Positions 10,186 through 22,407 of a stretch of DNA of 51,586 nucleotides are shown here, piece by piece. The notes beneath the pieces are model-generated. The model had not been told where the DNA came from. It saw only the letters and a list, made by a program, of their open reading frames with translations, and made no database searches. Each line of letters opens with the position of its first letter. Positions within the stretch are counted from its first letter, which is position 1. The position numbers and the translations under genes were made by a program. Origin of the DNA: Schizophyllum amplum (lineage: Eukaryota > Basidiomycota > Agaricomycetes > Agaricales > Schizophyllaceae); NCBI GenBank assembly GCA_007026445.1, contig VDMD01000150.1, positions 1-51,586 of the forward strand, written 5' to 3'.

Positions 10186-13100
10186 CTACAGTATCATCTA
10201 CATGGTCGTAAACACCAGTACGTCCCGCCAGTGGAAGACATTGAAGCAGTACGCACCAAAGCCAGATTGCCCCCAACCACAGGCCGACCGCGATTGCCGC
10301 TGTTGGCACCGTTATCGTCCATAAACCGGTCGCCGAACGGCGCTTGCGTGATCCCGCTCGTGAGCCACGCGTGCAACGCTTCTATAAATTGGTCGCGAAC
10401 GGCGGTCGTGGTACCCATCGTCGTCCAGATCATCCATTCTACGGGGCAGACGTGTCAATATAACGTGGCGGCCAAAGGATATCCTGCACTTACGAGCAGA
10501 TGAATAAGCTGTTCTGCTATCGATGGGAAAACCATATTGGGCTGGGGAAGATCAGCCACGTCGAACGCCGACGATGCATCATGGCCAACATACCTGTATT
10601 CGCAGCGTAGTATGCCGACTCTAGAATCCTGTCAGCCTCCAAGCGTATCATCCATCCTGATTAACTTACGAATATCGTTTACTGAATCAGGAATGAAGTT
10701 CAGCTTGAGCAGCTTGTCCATTGCAAGATTGTACGCGAGAACATCGCTAGATCGGATGTAAGACGAGTGACCACGATGTGCGACAGACAAGCACGAACGT
10801 CGTATCATTGCCGTACTGAATGACACGCAAATAGTCAGCGACCAGAAAAAAAAACCGGCGGCAATACGTTGCGGAAACGCACCTCGAGAGTAAGATGCGA
10901 CCCATCCGCACTCATGCCATGCTGCTGCCAGGTCGCCAAATACGATGCAGCAGTGTCCTGCCGGGGCCCGGAGAAGACATCAGTATCCGAAGAAGAATGG
11001 GTAGACATGAAAGAAACTTGCGTGGTATGTTGCTGCCGCCTCCGCATCCCCCCGATACTCCTTAATCACCGCCATGGCCTCCAGCGCAATTATGCCCTTG
11101 ACTGCGAGGTTCGTCTGATTCGGCAGGGAACCTGCAAAGTCCGTCGTAGCGAGCTGGTCGGCGAGGAAGGGCATGTTGCCGGCTAAATACGCGCCCCACG
11201 TATCAAGGAGGGAGGCCTACAGGAGTCAGCGGACGTACTTGGCATAAAGGCAAGGTCAAGATATGTGGCGTACATAAGTGTCGATCATGGAGATATCTCC
11301 ACTGCGCTGCGTATAGTCGAGCAACATAATTACCATATTGCCGCTTTCTGCAGGAAGTGAGACGAAGGACCCGACAGGTAGAAGCGATAGTGTGCACCTT
11401 CAATGGGCATGGGCTCGTCTGCGCGATGTCAGCGGCTTGTACTGTCCAAGAGGACATGCGCTGCAATTCACCTTGCCCGTCATTATGACCGTCCGCAATG
11501 GGGTAGTGGGTGCCTACACGATGTCGTTAGTCGAAGCCTTCTGGTCGAATTGAAGAAGAGTCACATGATACATACCTAAATCATGGATCGCATACTGATT
11601 GGGGTACTGTCCCGATAGCTGGTAGTCGAGCAATGGGAGCAGCATGTACTTGCAGTAGTCAAGGTTCGTGTAAACAAACACGGGCCACGATGGCATGATG
11701 ATGTCGACGGTGTTGAGATTCTGTTTGACATGTATCAGACTTCAGAGTAAGCTCTCGAATGATGTGCGCTGCAACGTACACCGTCGCTCGATATCTCTAG
11801 ATGATTAGCGTCGGTATTGAGTTAATATGGCTACAAAAAACACACGCCTCTCACCCTTGATAAACATGAGGACGTCGCTCGTGTTCCAGGCGCCGGGCTC
11901 GCCAGAGATCGTGATCTCTGTCGCACCGAACGACTGCCGCATCGACAACTCGACGATATCAGCATATGCGGGCGAGATGGCTTCAGCATCCTGGCGGATT
12001 TGCGCGTCAAGAGTGGTAGCGCGGGCAAGGGCATTCGTATAATCGTCCAGGAAGGCGCTGATCTACACGCATTTGATTAGTAAAAGTCACGCAACAGATA
12101 AAGCGGCAGCGCACGAGACTAGCCGCGCTATCATATGCGCTCTGCCAATAATATGAGCGCGCCTGGAAGGAACCGTCGGGTTGAATGTACTGAATGACGG
12201 GGTCACGGACGTGCCCAATGGCAAAGATGACCGGGTCAGGCGCAGTCCCAGAGACGGAGCCCAAATCTTGCGTGAGGGCGAAGACCGGCCACCCACTACC
12301 GATGGCTGCGAGACGCTCAATTGTGTTCTCAAGAGAAAGAAATAACGGTGAAGTCACCTCGGAAATCAGTATCCTGCGTATTGGCGAGCGTGCCGTTGTT
12401 AATGAACTGGGCCCGGACAAGAGTGTCTTGGCCGGTTTGGAAGGTAGATGCAGTTGTCTGCAGATGAGTTGTAAGGGTGGTGACCAGCGTCTCGATGAAA
12501 GCTACACACGTTTTTCAACGCGTACAACACGGATCCTTGCAACACGCGATCGTCCGTCTCCGCATACTGCGTTTGATCCTGCAGCTGCGTCTGGTGGATC
12601 AGCAAGTCATCGGCTGTGGTGGTGGTCCAGTTGGCGGCACGGCTTCTGTCCGCGACGAGCCATTCGGCAGTGATGTCGGAGTAGACTTGCACGGAGTGCG
12701 AATTACCGTCGTTGGCAGCGGCGGACACACTCATGTAAGAGAACGGTGTCGATTGGCGTACAAGGTCGTCGGGCTGCAGCAGAAGCGATTCAACACGCAG
12801 GTCGATGTCATGATATCAATCAACAAACCTCGATTGGACTGAGGAAGGTGATTGTAAGGTCGACGGTGCCAGCAGTCATGGCAAACACCGTCTGGGTTGA
12901 CGTATACTAAGAGAGCGTTAGTATATCAATTTATAACTATGTACATACAAGACTCGCATGTGAGCTTGTTTGTACAGCCTTCGAAAAGGATGCCCCTGTG
13001 ACTATAGGTGCGCCCAGGAAGGAGTATGCCTTTCCATCAACCTTGACCAAGCCTGCCCACCCCAAAGTCTACCAGCTGTCAGCATAGTACAGCTCAGCAT

Positions 13101-13331
13101 ACTGCGATCAACACGCACCTCGTCCAGTCTCCAGAACGTTGGCCATTCGCTATTGAGTGCGCGACCGCTGCCAGCGCCATCGAGGCCCTGCGGAAGCCAT
13201 GCAGACAGATACGGCGTGCGTACTGCCAGGGGAAGCGCAGGAGGGTTGATCGGGGATGCATTCCAATCGTAGGCGCTGACCGCGGACAGCCCGCACGCAA
13301 AAACAAGCAAACTTTGAAGGAGGGATCTCAT
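10186..13331 (-). CDS. Secreted glutaminase, GtaA family (DUF5127/DUF4965/DUF1793 type)
   Basis: Extracellular enzyme of the fungal GtaA family, which deaminates L-glutamine to glutamate. It begins with a clear signal peptide (M-R-S-L-L-Q-S-L-L-V-F-A-C-G-L-S-A-V-S-A) followed by 'SPINPPALPLAVRTPYLSAW', the family N-terminal block. Later blocks are 'VQVYSDITAEWLVADRS', 'AQFINNGTLANTQDTDFR', 'WPVFALTQDLGS', 'YYWQSAYDSA', 'QSFGATEITISGEPGAWNTS', 'TVDIIMPSWPVFVYTNLDYC', 'KYMLLPLLDYQLSGQYPNQY', 'AIHDLGTHYPIADGHNDG', 'EPMPIEESGNMVIMLLDY', 'YLAGNMPFLADQLATTDFAG', 'TNLAVKGIIALEAM', 'EWMIWTTMG' and the terminal 'RGRPVVGGNLAL'. It is about 700 residues over many short introns. The last exon probably splices to a short M-I-L stop at 10186; without that splice the frame would stop at 10194. 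Confidence 0.88.
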
Positions 13332-13985
13332 GGGGAGATGGGGAAGGAGGCAATCCTTGCAGCGTCTTGTCCTTCACGCTCAAGTACTTGTGTGCGGACG
13401 CTATGATCGGAGGTCGAGGCATTGCTCGACGTGAGAGCCTGAGGATGCGGGCGCTGCTTCTCTATATAAGTAAGATCTCACGGGGAGAGGTACAACTGAG
13501 GCACCCGCTCCTCGATGGTCCTTGAGAAACGGGTTCAGCGATCGAGACGCACGGTATTACATAGAGGCCATGTCGTACAGATGCAGATTGTCTTCGCTGG
13601 CTTGTCTACTTACCAGCTACTTGCCCAACATATCTCGGATGCCAGACCTCTGCCCAGATCGACTTGAACTTGAAGGGACCGTGGACGCGGATGATGAAAG
13701 AAGAGCACAAGGTCGCGTTATCCGCTCCGGTCCGGGCGACCGGCCCGGTTCGACTTCTCTTCGGAGCCATCGTTTGAACGTGCATGAAGGAGGAACAACT
13801 CTACAGTAGTCTTACAATACAGCTAATTAAGGTGGTGTACACTCTACGGAGAAGATAACAATATACAGAGCGTGTAACGGTGATATGACAGTAAGTTACA
13901 ACGCCACCGAGGCATACAGTCTAACGTCGTTGCTGGGTCGTGAAATGCAGATGCTATACAGGAGCAGGGTCATCCAGTCGTCACG
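13332..13985. other. Intergenic between glutaminase start and DUF2156 stop
   Basis: Holds the glutaminase promoter (TATA near 13465) and the 3' flank of the DUF2156 gene. A 95-codon open frame at 13522-13809 (plus) has no recognisable motif and is probably chance. Confidence 0.5.
13461..13470 (-). promoter_or_regulatory. TATA box for glutaminase gene
   Basis: The minus strand reads CTTATATAGA about 130 nt upstream of the start codon at 13331, a suitable distance for a fungal TATA element. Confidence 0.5.
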
Positions 13986-15576
13986 CTACTTCTTGAGCGC
14001 CTTCAAAAGGGCCTTCACCCCATCCAGCCCGAACCCATCCTCGGGGTAGCAGACGAACATGGGCTCGTGGATGCTCTCAAATTTGCGGCGGAATTCGAGG
14101 CGGTTTATCAAGCCAGTCGCTTTAGCGATCTGTGACAACCGTTAGCGTTGTCCTCGTGGTTGAGGCTGTAAGTAGACGTACCTTGGCATACGTTTTCGAC
14201 AACGCGGTGACTTTCCAGCCACCAAGGTGGTGCGTTGCGCTCATCTAGCAGAAACGTCAGCTTGCGAGGTGAATATACGATCTACAAACAAGCTCACCCT
14301 GTCTGCGGCGGAAATTCCAAAGGTGACGGTGATGCGGTCATGGCCAGCGCCGGACGCAACTGCAGGGATAAATCAGAATGTGAGAGATGAGCAGCGAAGT
14401 AGGCATACTATTACTACGTTTGCTCTGCTCTGCATCGAGGTCGCAAAGCATCGAGTAGATCAGCTTCTCTGAGGTGCCCTTGGGCGCGTCGGGGAAGGAA
14501 ACGGCATTCTTGATCTGATAGGCGATGCAGGGCGCATGCTCGGGGTGTTTGGAGGAGTGGGAGGGATGATTGGGATGATCTGCATGCGGGAGTGTGCTGT
14601 CGTGCGAGTGCGGAACGTGGGGATGATTGTGTACGGGCGTAAGAATGAGAATACCAATCGGCTATGGATAAGCCGTCAGTACATGCGTGAAGGCGATGTT
14701 GGGACTACGCACATTGCCTGCCGCGTTCCGGGCGATCCAGTATCGCCTATGTTCCTGGTCGAGCCATGGCTGCAAAGTCGTCGACGCGATTTGCAGCCCG
14801 TGCCGGCTCTTGCGCCACTCCGAGACGCCTGCTTCTACTGCCTCGCGATCTGCATCCCCCGGCGTGCCGTGCACCTCCGCGATTGTCACGTTTGCCTTCT
14901 CCGCCCGGCGCAGGTTCTTCTTCAAATCACGCACAATCTCGTCGTGCTCTCGCGCCTCCTTGTCCTTCGTCTTCGTCTCCTTGCCCTTCTGGACCTTCCG
15001 CTCCGGCGCCTCGACGACCTCGATCACGCGACGCGGGTCGACAACGTCCTCGTAGATGCAATGTACGGTGCTCCAACCAAGGCGTTCGCCAAGGACCTCC
15101 TCCATCGCATGATCGACGCACGCCCAGACGACGCGAGAACCCGCGACGTGCTGCATAAATGCGCGTGCGGTAGCCTCGAGCGCCGCAGGCGTGCTGACGA
15201 GCGGGTTCCCCCATGCAAAGACCCATGGCCCCTGACGCATGAAGCCCTGTACAGGGGGGAAGGTGGACCCGCCTAAAGGCGCGGGCGCCTGCCAGATCTT
15301 ATACCGCGAGAACTCGAGCCAGGCGGTGGTGGAAGAGGAGCCGTACTTGGCGACAAGTTCGGCGATGGACTGCTTGTCGAAGGTGGACGCAGTGTCGATG
15401 CCGGACTCGGAGACAGGGCCGGATTCGTCGCTGTTGTCGTCCAAGTCGAGGCTGAAGTGTTCATCGTCGGGGTCTGAGTGACTTGTGCCGTTCAGGTATA
15501 CACCATCGGGCGCGTCGGAGAGCTCTGAGGTTGGGCTCAAGGGACTGGCAGAGCTGGTGGGGGTGTCGATGGCCAT
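13986..15576 (-). CDS. DUF2156 (GNAT-fold aminoacyl-transferase-like) protein
   Basis: Stand-alone DUF2156 protein. This domain occurs in bacterial aminoacyl-phosphatidylglycerol synthases (MprF) and in fungal enzymes that load amino acids from tRNA onto ergosterol (ErdS, ErgS); the substrate here is not known. Visible blocks: an acidic Ser-rich N-terminus; 'SIAELVAKYGSSSTTAWLEF' near residue 70; 'FMRQGPWVFAWGNPLVS'; 'RVVWACVDHAMEEVLGERLG'; 'HDEIVRDLKKNLRRAEKANV' (basic, helical); 'EWRKSRHGLQIASTTLQPWL'; 'RRYWIARNAAGNV'. Later exons give 'CIAYQIKNAVSFPDAPKGTS', 'DRITVTFGISAADRMSATHH', 'KTYAKIAKATGLINRLEFRR', 'EPMFVCYPEDGFGLDGVKAL' and end Lys-Lys at 13986. A His-rich loop (near 14540-14640) replaces part of the central region. 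Start at 15576 is the first in-frame ATG. No fused Asp-tRNA synthetase is seen. Confidence 0.78.
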
Positions 15577-16890
15577 GGAAGAAGCTGGAAGTCTGTTTCG
15601 TGTGATGACGCAGACGCCTGCAGAGTATAAAAGTGAAGACCAAGGATCATAACGGACGAGCAGAACGGTCTGGAACGACGGAGCGGTTGGTAGACGTCTG
15701 TCAAAGATGAGTAAGACACGATGACGTTATGAGGTCTGCGCACCGCGTCCGCGCGACCACCCGCTGCCGACGCTGGCACGGGAGACGGCTGCCGGACGAT
15801 GGGGCGCCCAGCATGACGGAAGAGCATGCTCGCTTACGAGGAGGAAGGGGGGATGCATGCAGGCGGGAAAAGACCGTTGACCCACCGTCGGACTTCGACA
15901 GCAAGATACTTTCGATATCCTGTGATTATGGGCGATGTCTGAGCGATGGCTATAATGTGCAGCTGGCCTGCAACACGTGAAATTGCAGCAGTGCGCCTCC
16001 GAATCGCCTGGTTATTGTAAATGGATAGAGACACATAGGCGCCAACACGTTGACTTTCGAGCAGCAACAGCCGCTAAGGGCCACCCCACAGTAGTAATCG
16101 AGTCTCTATGATGAAGGACAACCGAGTAACAGACATGCAGATGGTCGACATCTCGCTCAATGCGATTCCGCCTGGCAGCCTTCAATGAATTTAGAAGCCA
16201 GGAAAGATCAGATCCAGGCGCAAACAGAAGCAGAGACAAAGAATATCCCAGTACAGACTTCCCTAATGCGATGATCGGGGTAAAGAACATTTGCGAAGTC
16301 GAGTTGACGGGGGAAGCAAGGGGAAAAGCAGGCAGAGTTGAAGCAGATTGAAGCAGAGTGCAGCCGCCGAGTCTTGGCACTGGCAGTCGGAGGTGCTCAT
16401 CGGACTTCGGACCGATCCCAATGTGATGGTGTGATGTGATAAGCATGATCGGACGACAGCAGCTTTGTCTTCGTCCTGTCCGACTCCGTCCTCCTGAACT
16501 GGTCTCTCGTCTTCTATTGTCTTACGTCTCGCGACCTTCTTCACTTTTAAGAACAAGACGATGTATGCGGTGTAGGTCGCTGCATCTCTCCTGGTGCAAA
16601 AGACAATAGATAGCCACATATGCGCTACATCACTCAGCACTGACATGGTCCTAGCCAGGTCCTAGCGCTGTACACGGCCTTCGTTATCAGACGCTTGTCG
16701 CCCGTTTAGGACCACAATGACCTAACACATGTAACCAGACCATGTGTGGCGGGTCATACACCCAGAAGCTATGACCGTCGCCTTGCGTATAAAGGTGCGG
16801 CTGGCCCTACGAGGGGCACCTACACAACGAACCATTGCCCTTCCAACCAACCGACTATTACTAACCGAACAGCCGATCCATTCCATCGCC
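15577..16890. other. Divergent intergenic region, no clear gene
   Basis: About 1.3 kb between the divergent starts of the DUF2156 gene and the plus-strand disordered-protein gene. Open frames such as 16012-16446 and 16263-16646 (minus) show no motif or exon logic. Confidence 0.5.
16788..16793 (+). promoter_or_regulatory. TATA box (TATAAA)
   Basis: TATAAA lies 98 nt upstream of the chosen ATG at 16891, supporting that start over the in-frame 16744 codon, which lies upstream of the box. Confidence 0.6.
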
Positions 16891-18234
16891 ATGCCTGCTC
16901 GTACTACTCTCGGCTCTAGCATCAAAAACGGCCTTCGGCGTAGCGGCCGTCTTCGCCTTCCCACACCGCTTGCTGCTCCGTCCTCGTCGCCCGGACCCTC
17001 TCGGTCCGGGACGTCGCCCTCCTCGTCGCCTGCTCGTGAAGGCAACGAATCCGATACTTCCGGGGAGAAACGCAAGCGTAGCGATACTGATGATGAGGAC
17101 GACGGGGAGGCCGGTCGCCCCCAGGAGAAACGAGAAGATGAAGCGCGCAACCCAGAAGAAGACCGCAACGACCAGCAGGCTGTCAAGCAGGACGAGGAAG
17201 AACGGGACATTTCGGAGGTAGAGCAAGAGGAGAAGCTGGAAGATGAAGACCGAGAGCGCGTGAAGGAGGGGGCGATTGAGCCGACGGTTCCGAAGGAGGA
17301 AGACAACGAGGAGGTCTTGCCCAAGGAAGAAGATGACCACGAGAACGGTCATATTCAGAAGCGCAAGCGCGATAGCGACGACAGTGGTACGCCTCCCCCT
17401 CTCGATGCGCTTGCGAACGGGCAGCTGATTGCACCCGCAGACAATGGCAGCCCTCCGCGCAAGAAGGGCGCGTCCACATCGTCTAGTCCGTCCACGGACC
17501 GCAATTACCGATCTCCTGGTGCGCCGTCTCCGAGGACGCCACCTCCTGCGCATCGCGCTCTCCGCCGTTCCTCGCTTGAGATTTTACAGCCTCCCCCTGG
17601 ACCGGGTGCGCGGCCTCGCGGTACTCCTCGGCGCACGTACCAGTTGGACTCGGTAACGGGGCGCGAAATGGTTCCATTGAACGAAAGACCGCCGCGTCCC
17701 CCCACCCCGATACCTGCACCTGGCACCGTGGTCGCGCATGCCGAGGGCTGGCACGGCTTTGCGCCGCCGCCACCGCCCCGGCAGCGCAACAACCACTTCT
17801 TGGTCGAAGACCACCCACGTATACCGCCTCAAGAGTGACTCCCGGAGCGACTCCTGCATCAATCCCACGCGGTCACGCCCAGACAGGCGTACGAGGATGC
17901 GCGCGAGATAGTACGCCAGTACGAAGCGCACGGGCATTTGGGTGCATACAGATATGTGCCAGTGCGACAGTATCAGCCCCACCCCGAGGCGTCGTCGCAG
18001 CCGCGCACGGGGCCAGGCGCCGGGACTTCGATACATCCTCCTTTCGCGTACGGCGATGGATCGGTTCGGTCGACGCGTCCTCTTCGGCGCGAGTACAACA
18101 TCGACCCAGCGACAGGGCGCGAGCTGCGTCCAATGCATCTGCGCCAGCCTCAAGAAGATGGTGGTGCCGATGAAGACGAGTCAGCCGCGATCGCGTACCA
18201 GTGGCGGATGTATGATAGGGAGGAAGGGGCGTAA
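16891..18234 (+). CDS. Low-complexity, probably nuclear protein of unknown function
   Basis: Not recognised. About 430 residues, almost wholly disordered: an N-terminal basic/Ser/Pro segment (M-P-A-R-T-T), a long Glu/Asp/Lys/Arg polyampholyte (residues about 55-170) with basic patches 'EKRKRS' and 'KRKRDS' that could act as nuclear localisation signals, then a Pro/Arg-rich half. An in-frame TGA at 17836 is avoided by a 48-nt intron (17835-17882, GTGACT...GCCCAG), which joins 'IPPQE' to 'QAYEDAREIVRQYEAHG'. A motif occurs twice: R-R-x-Y-x-[LI]-D-x-x-T-G-R-E-[ML], at about 17629-17670 (YQLDSVTGREM) and 18090-18125 (YNIDPATGREL). The start has a TATA box 98 nt upstream. Confidence 0.72.
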
Positions 18235-18818
18235 GAGATTGTGTTGTGGTCACATTGATTCAGTATTTCTATCCACTAATTTGTCGTACTATGTAATTCT
18301 CTAGTAATCTTCCTTCTTGCAAGTTGCCTTCAATCGCAGATACCTTAAGCATTCATTATTGTAGTTACACACGCACTCCCCGTGGTTCGTTGGCGAAGAT
18401 CCTCTTGCTGCGACAGCCATCTGCGTCATACCAAGTAACACATTTACTGCTTATAGCATGAAGGTGCAGCTCTTCCCTCTCACGCATTGTAATACTTAAG
18501 TGCCGAACACATCTCTCTGTGCCCTTCCTGCGATACAACGTTCGTGCACGGCACCACATTATTTAAGCCCGGTACAGCGTTCACTCGCGACGACTGGATC
18601 CAGATGACCCTGCCTCTGTGCCGCGGGCGAGATGTATGACCTGCTCACTTGGGAGTTTATATGTACGCACAAAAGCCATGTCTTGCACCGAATGTCTACC
18701 AGCAAACTGACGCCCCGCAGCTGGGCACTCTTGTTCTGCCGTATGAGTCCAGGTGTGGACGAGCTCGGACGGAAGGGCAGGTCCACGAAAGAATCACTCA
18801 ATGTAAGACGTGAGGTGC
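18235..18818. other. Convergent 3' region
   Basis: The space between the stop codons of two convergent genes. No gene or element recognised. Confidence 0.5.
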
Positions 18819-21800
18819 TCAAGCTAATATTTCCACTACGGCGCCTGTCGCCCAACAGAAGTGGCCACACCCCGTCGCACAAGGGTGGCCGGCCAGCACT
18901 GGTGCCATTGCGACTGGACTGCGGCTCCCTCCACCTGCCTCCGTACTGCCATCCGCCGCCGCAGCCACATCCGCATCCGGGCGCGTCAGCGACCGCCCTC
19001 GGCTTTCTGGCAGCCCCCCGTCTGGTATCTCGACCATAGGTCGTGGCAGGTAGTACGCGCGGTAGCATGCCTGGTGTCCGCCATGTCCGCACAACGCGCA
19101 ATGGAATAGTAATCCGCGGACTGGTAGGCGGCTGCGACGATGGTTAGTCGATGAAAGAGTAGAGTGGCAAGTACGCGCACCAGATGGAACAGAGGAAGAA
19201 CGCCTGACACGCCGCACAGTACGCGAAAGCGCCACGAGTAGCAGAAGGTGGTGCAAGTAGCGCACGACGGCATTTCATGCATGCAGTATAAAGTGTCGTC
19301 TCCATCTGGATCACATAAGAAAATAGCTCTATCAAAGTACACTCATGAGTACTTACCGTGCTCTCCTTCCGAACATCCTGGACGGTGCAGAACTTGCGCA
19401 CGTATGCGGCTGCGGTGTGTAGCTGCAGCCGCGTCAAGATATCTGGCACGTGTAAGATGCATTGTGAGGCTGATGATCGCAGGTACGTACCGAGATACGC
19501 GTCAAGGAAACGACCAAGCCGTCGTGGCCCTACATGCAATTCGTTGCCCGCCACAAGCGCGAGCATCGCGCATGTCTGGATGTCTCCCTACGAACAAATA
19601 TATCAACGGTCGTCCTCTATCGGTGTCTGGACATGACTGACCTCATCGCCAAATTGCTCAAGCGCATCCCGGAGAGCAGTCCATGCCAACCCACGTAACC
19701 GCTCCTCATCCTCCGCGACGATGTCTGCTCGACGGTCCGTCTGCGCCGCTCGCTCTTCCTCCACCTTCCGCTTCTTCTCTTTGTCGTCTCGCAGCGCCCG
19801 AATGTCGCGCAAGGTTTCTTCCTGTTGCAATGGCGGCCGTGTGGTGCGCGGCTGCGCTTGCGTCTGCGCCTCCTCTGCAACCACTGTGCGCACGCTTGCA
19901 TTTGAATCCTGTCGCGTGAGGCGGGGCGCCCCTCCACGCGCAAGCGTCCCGCTGCGACTCCGTCCCCTACTCCGCGAGATTGCCGCGCTTCTACTACGTC
20001 GTCGCACAGCGGATACTGGATGCGACTCGGAATCCGTAGAAGCCGGAGACGGCGAGTCACTTTCGTCCGTTGCGACGGAGCGTGGGCCATGGGCCGGCCG
20101 CGCAGGCAGCTCGCCGCCAGAGGAAGACTCGTCCGAGTCATCGAGCGCACCTTCGCCTACATGCGAGAAGCTGCGCTCTCCGGGGCTCGACACTGCAATT
20201 GAAGGGCGACGGAAGGCGGAAGGGCGACGCGTCAGGGCGGGCGACCGATTGGATTGTGGCGAACGGCCTGACTGTCGCGACGGACTCCGAGAGGGCCCCT
20301 CTGAGAGGTCGTGTGCAGGGAAGCGGTAGCCAGGGACCGCAGCGGGTGCCGACATGGAGTGCATGAGGGGCGGGCTTGGTAACTTTGTCTTCGCCACTTC
20401 CGGTGGTGTGGGCTCTTCCGGGGAGCTCGCGACCATGTCTTTCAGCGTAGATCCCAAAAGGAGCCACGTCTGGCCAACTTCAAGCTGACCTACACGAAGA
20501 GCCGCCTATGAATCCTCAGACACGCGTTCGCCAATTATTATATAGCGAAACGCACCTGGGCGTTGTGTAGACATAACGTCTGTTTGTCGCCGCCCTCGAA
20601 CGCGTAATCGCGGGCGAGAGCGACGAATACGTCCAGTTCTGCGTGTTGAGTTGTAGGAACACAGGTAGCAAGGCTTTGAGTCTTCGGGCGAAAGGGTGGT
20701 TCGCCGATGATTTTGGGCCGCAATATTTGGCGCTCAGGAGACCTGCGGCCGTCAGAGAGATGCAGACCAGTTTCAAAGCACTCACACATCGTCGTACGGC
20801 ACCTCCCACGGATTAGGGCAATCTGTCACTAGCGCGAGTGAGCCCGCGGGGTCCCAGGCCGCCGCCACACGCGGAATCGCGTCGAGCGGGCGCGTACACT
20901 CGCGCAGATCGTATTGTACGAACGTGCCCGACGTATGCTGTGCCCATAGCGCGTCCGGGCCACCGAAAGCGATGCCTGGCGGCGAGGTGAGGGGACTGAA
21001 AGAGCGGCGTCCGCGCGCGCGCACGCACCGGCGACGCCGCCGTCAGAGGCGGTCCCGGTAACAGCCCACTTGGCGAGCCAGCCGCGGCGTACGTCCCATA
21101 TTTCGACCGTGTCGGTGTCAGTGGGTTCGGCGGGCACGAGGGCGAGCTCGCATTCGGATCCAGGTCGCCAAATGGCGCGGCGAGGGGCGCGGGCCGGGCG
21201 AAGGGTGTATGCGTTGCGGAGGGAGGCGACGTCCCAAACGCGGACGGTGGAGTCCAGTCCAGCGGAGGCTGCCCAGCCGCCTGTCCAGTCAATGTCGGTG
21301 ACGGGAGCAGCGTGGGCGACGGGGGAACGGTCGAGCTGGCCGCGCTGACCAACACGAAGGTCCCAGCGATGCAGTGCGCCACTATCGAGTCCAGTCAGCG
21401 CTTGGAGGGGAGTCGTGGTGGAGGGCGAGAAGGCGAGGGCGCGCACGGCAGCAGGGTGCTTGATACGCATGATGGATTTGCGCATATCGCGGAGGTCCCA
21501 GACACGGAGATCGGAGTCGGCTGAGCCGGTGATGGCGTAGTGGTGGACGACGGCAGAGACAGCGAGCTGGTGGATGGAGCGTGCGTGGTCCTTCGCGCGG
21601 CGCTCGTACTTTGTGGGCCCGCTCTTGTTGAGATCCCACATGATGAGCTCGCCGTTACGGGCGCTGGTTAGGATTTTGTGGTCGAAGGCGCCTTTTGCCC
21701 AGCTGACATCTGTGCTAGCGCTGTCCATCTTGAGCCCGCTGCCGTCCCACATGTTGCGCGACGCGTCGACACGATAGCCGCCCGGGCCCACCGCGCTCTT

Positions 21801-22037
21801 GTGCTCCGTGCTCGGCGAGTGGTCGGGGGGCGATACGCGTACAATGCGCAAGGCTGCTTGAGCGTCAGTAAAGGACATAGGAGCTGCACAACACGCACAT
21901 TCTTTCCCTGCGACGACGCAACGCTCGCCGTCTTCACTGATCGCGATAGCGCCGCCGCCAGGCGGGGCGACCCGCGGCACTCTGACATGCCGCGACGGTC
22001 CCGTAGTATGTCTTCGTGCATCTGAGTACCAATCCAT
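18819..22037 (-). CDS. WDR24 / SEA2 (RTC1), SEACAT-GATOR2 subunit
   Basis: Vacuolar-membrane regulator of TORC1: WDR24/Sea2 carries an N-terminal WD40 propeller and a C-terminal zinc-binding RING-like domain. Start ATG at 22037 (M-D-W-Y-S-D-A-R-R). The propeller reads 'GGAIAISEDGERCVVAGKE', 'LRIVRVSPP', 'VSWAKGAFDHKILTSARNGE', 'LIMWDLNKSG', 'AITGSADSDLRVWDLRDMRK', 'VRALAFSPSTTTPLQALTGL', 'VTDIDWTGGWAASAGLDSTV', 'RVWDVASLRN', 'VEIWDVRRGWLAKW', then 'GIAFGGPDALWAQHTSGTFV', 'QYDLRECTRPLDAIPRVAAA'. A long disordered middle (about 20457-19640) is Ser/Arg-rich with RS-type stretches. The C-terminus has paired Cys/His motifs: 'YCAACQAF', 'CHLPVRGLLFHCALCGHGGH' and 'GHPCATGCGHFCWATGA'. At about 1000 residues it is usual for the family. 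This is one gene, not two: the WD40 and zinc parts are collinear and joined by short introns. Confidence 0.88.
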
Positions 22038-22407
22038 ATATATGTGTGTCTGCTGTCGCCGTGCCGCCTGCGAAAAGCATGGAAACTCGAAGTCGATGGC
22101 GCCGGGAAGAAGCAAAGGACAAAAGATACTATAAAAGGCAACTTCAAGAGTGCCATTGTTCTTCGTGGCGCTGCCATCCTCGAACTGTCGTCGAAGTATT
22201 GGGGCATAGAGTACTAACGATCGTATACAACACTGTACAATTGTTACATGATGCAATAAGCTGCGTCTCGTCTCGTCGTTGTCAAGACTTGGGCGATTTT
22301 TGAGTCAAAGGTATGCACATGCAGTCGAGAAATAAATATGTAGGTCGTGATGTCGTGCACTATGCGGAGCAGCTTCACGTTGAAAGCCCGTAAGTAGTGC
22401 ATCTTGA
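22038..22407. other. Intergenic: WDR24 promoter / BRI3-like 3' flank
   Basis: No gene seen. An A/T-rich block at about 22120-22140 (minus strand reads CCTTTTATAGTA) may contribute to the WDR24 promoter. Confidence 0.4.

Noticed and set aside
15624..15631. TATAAAA on the plus strand
   Set aside because: It is over 1.2 kb from the next plus-strand gene and in the wrong orientation for the DUF2156 gene.
16012..16646. Overlapping minus-strand frames of 127-144 codons
   Set aside because: No recognisable motif and no splice pattern giving a longer product.
16722..17553. Minus-strand frames of 200-230 codons opposite the disordered protein
   Set aside because: Shadows caused by Glu/Asp/Arg codon bias on the plus strand; the plus gene has TATA box, start and a clean intron.
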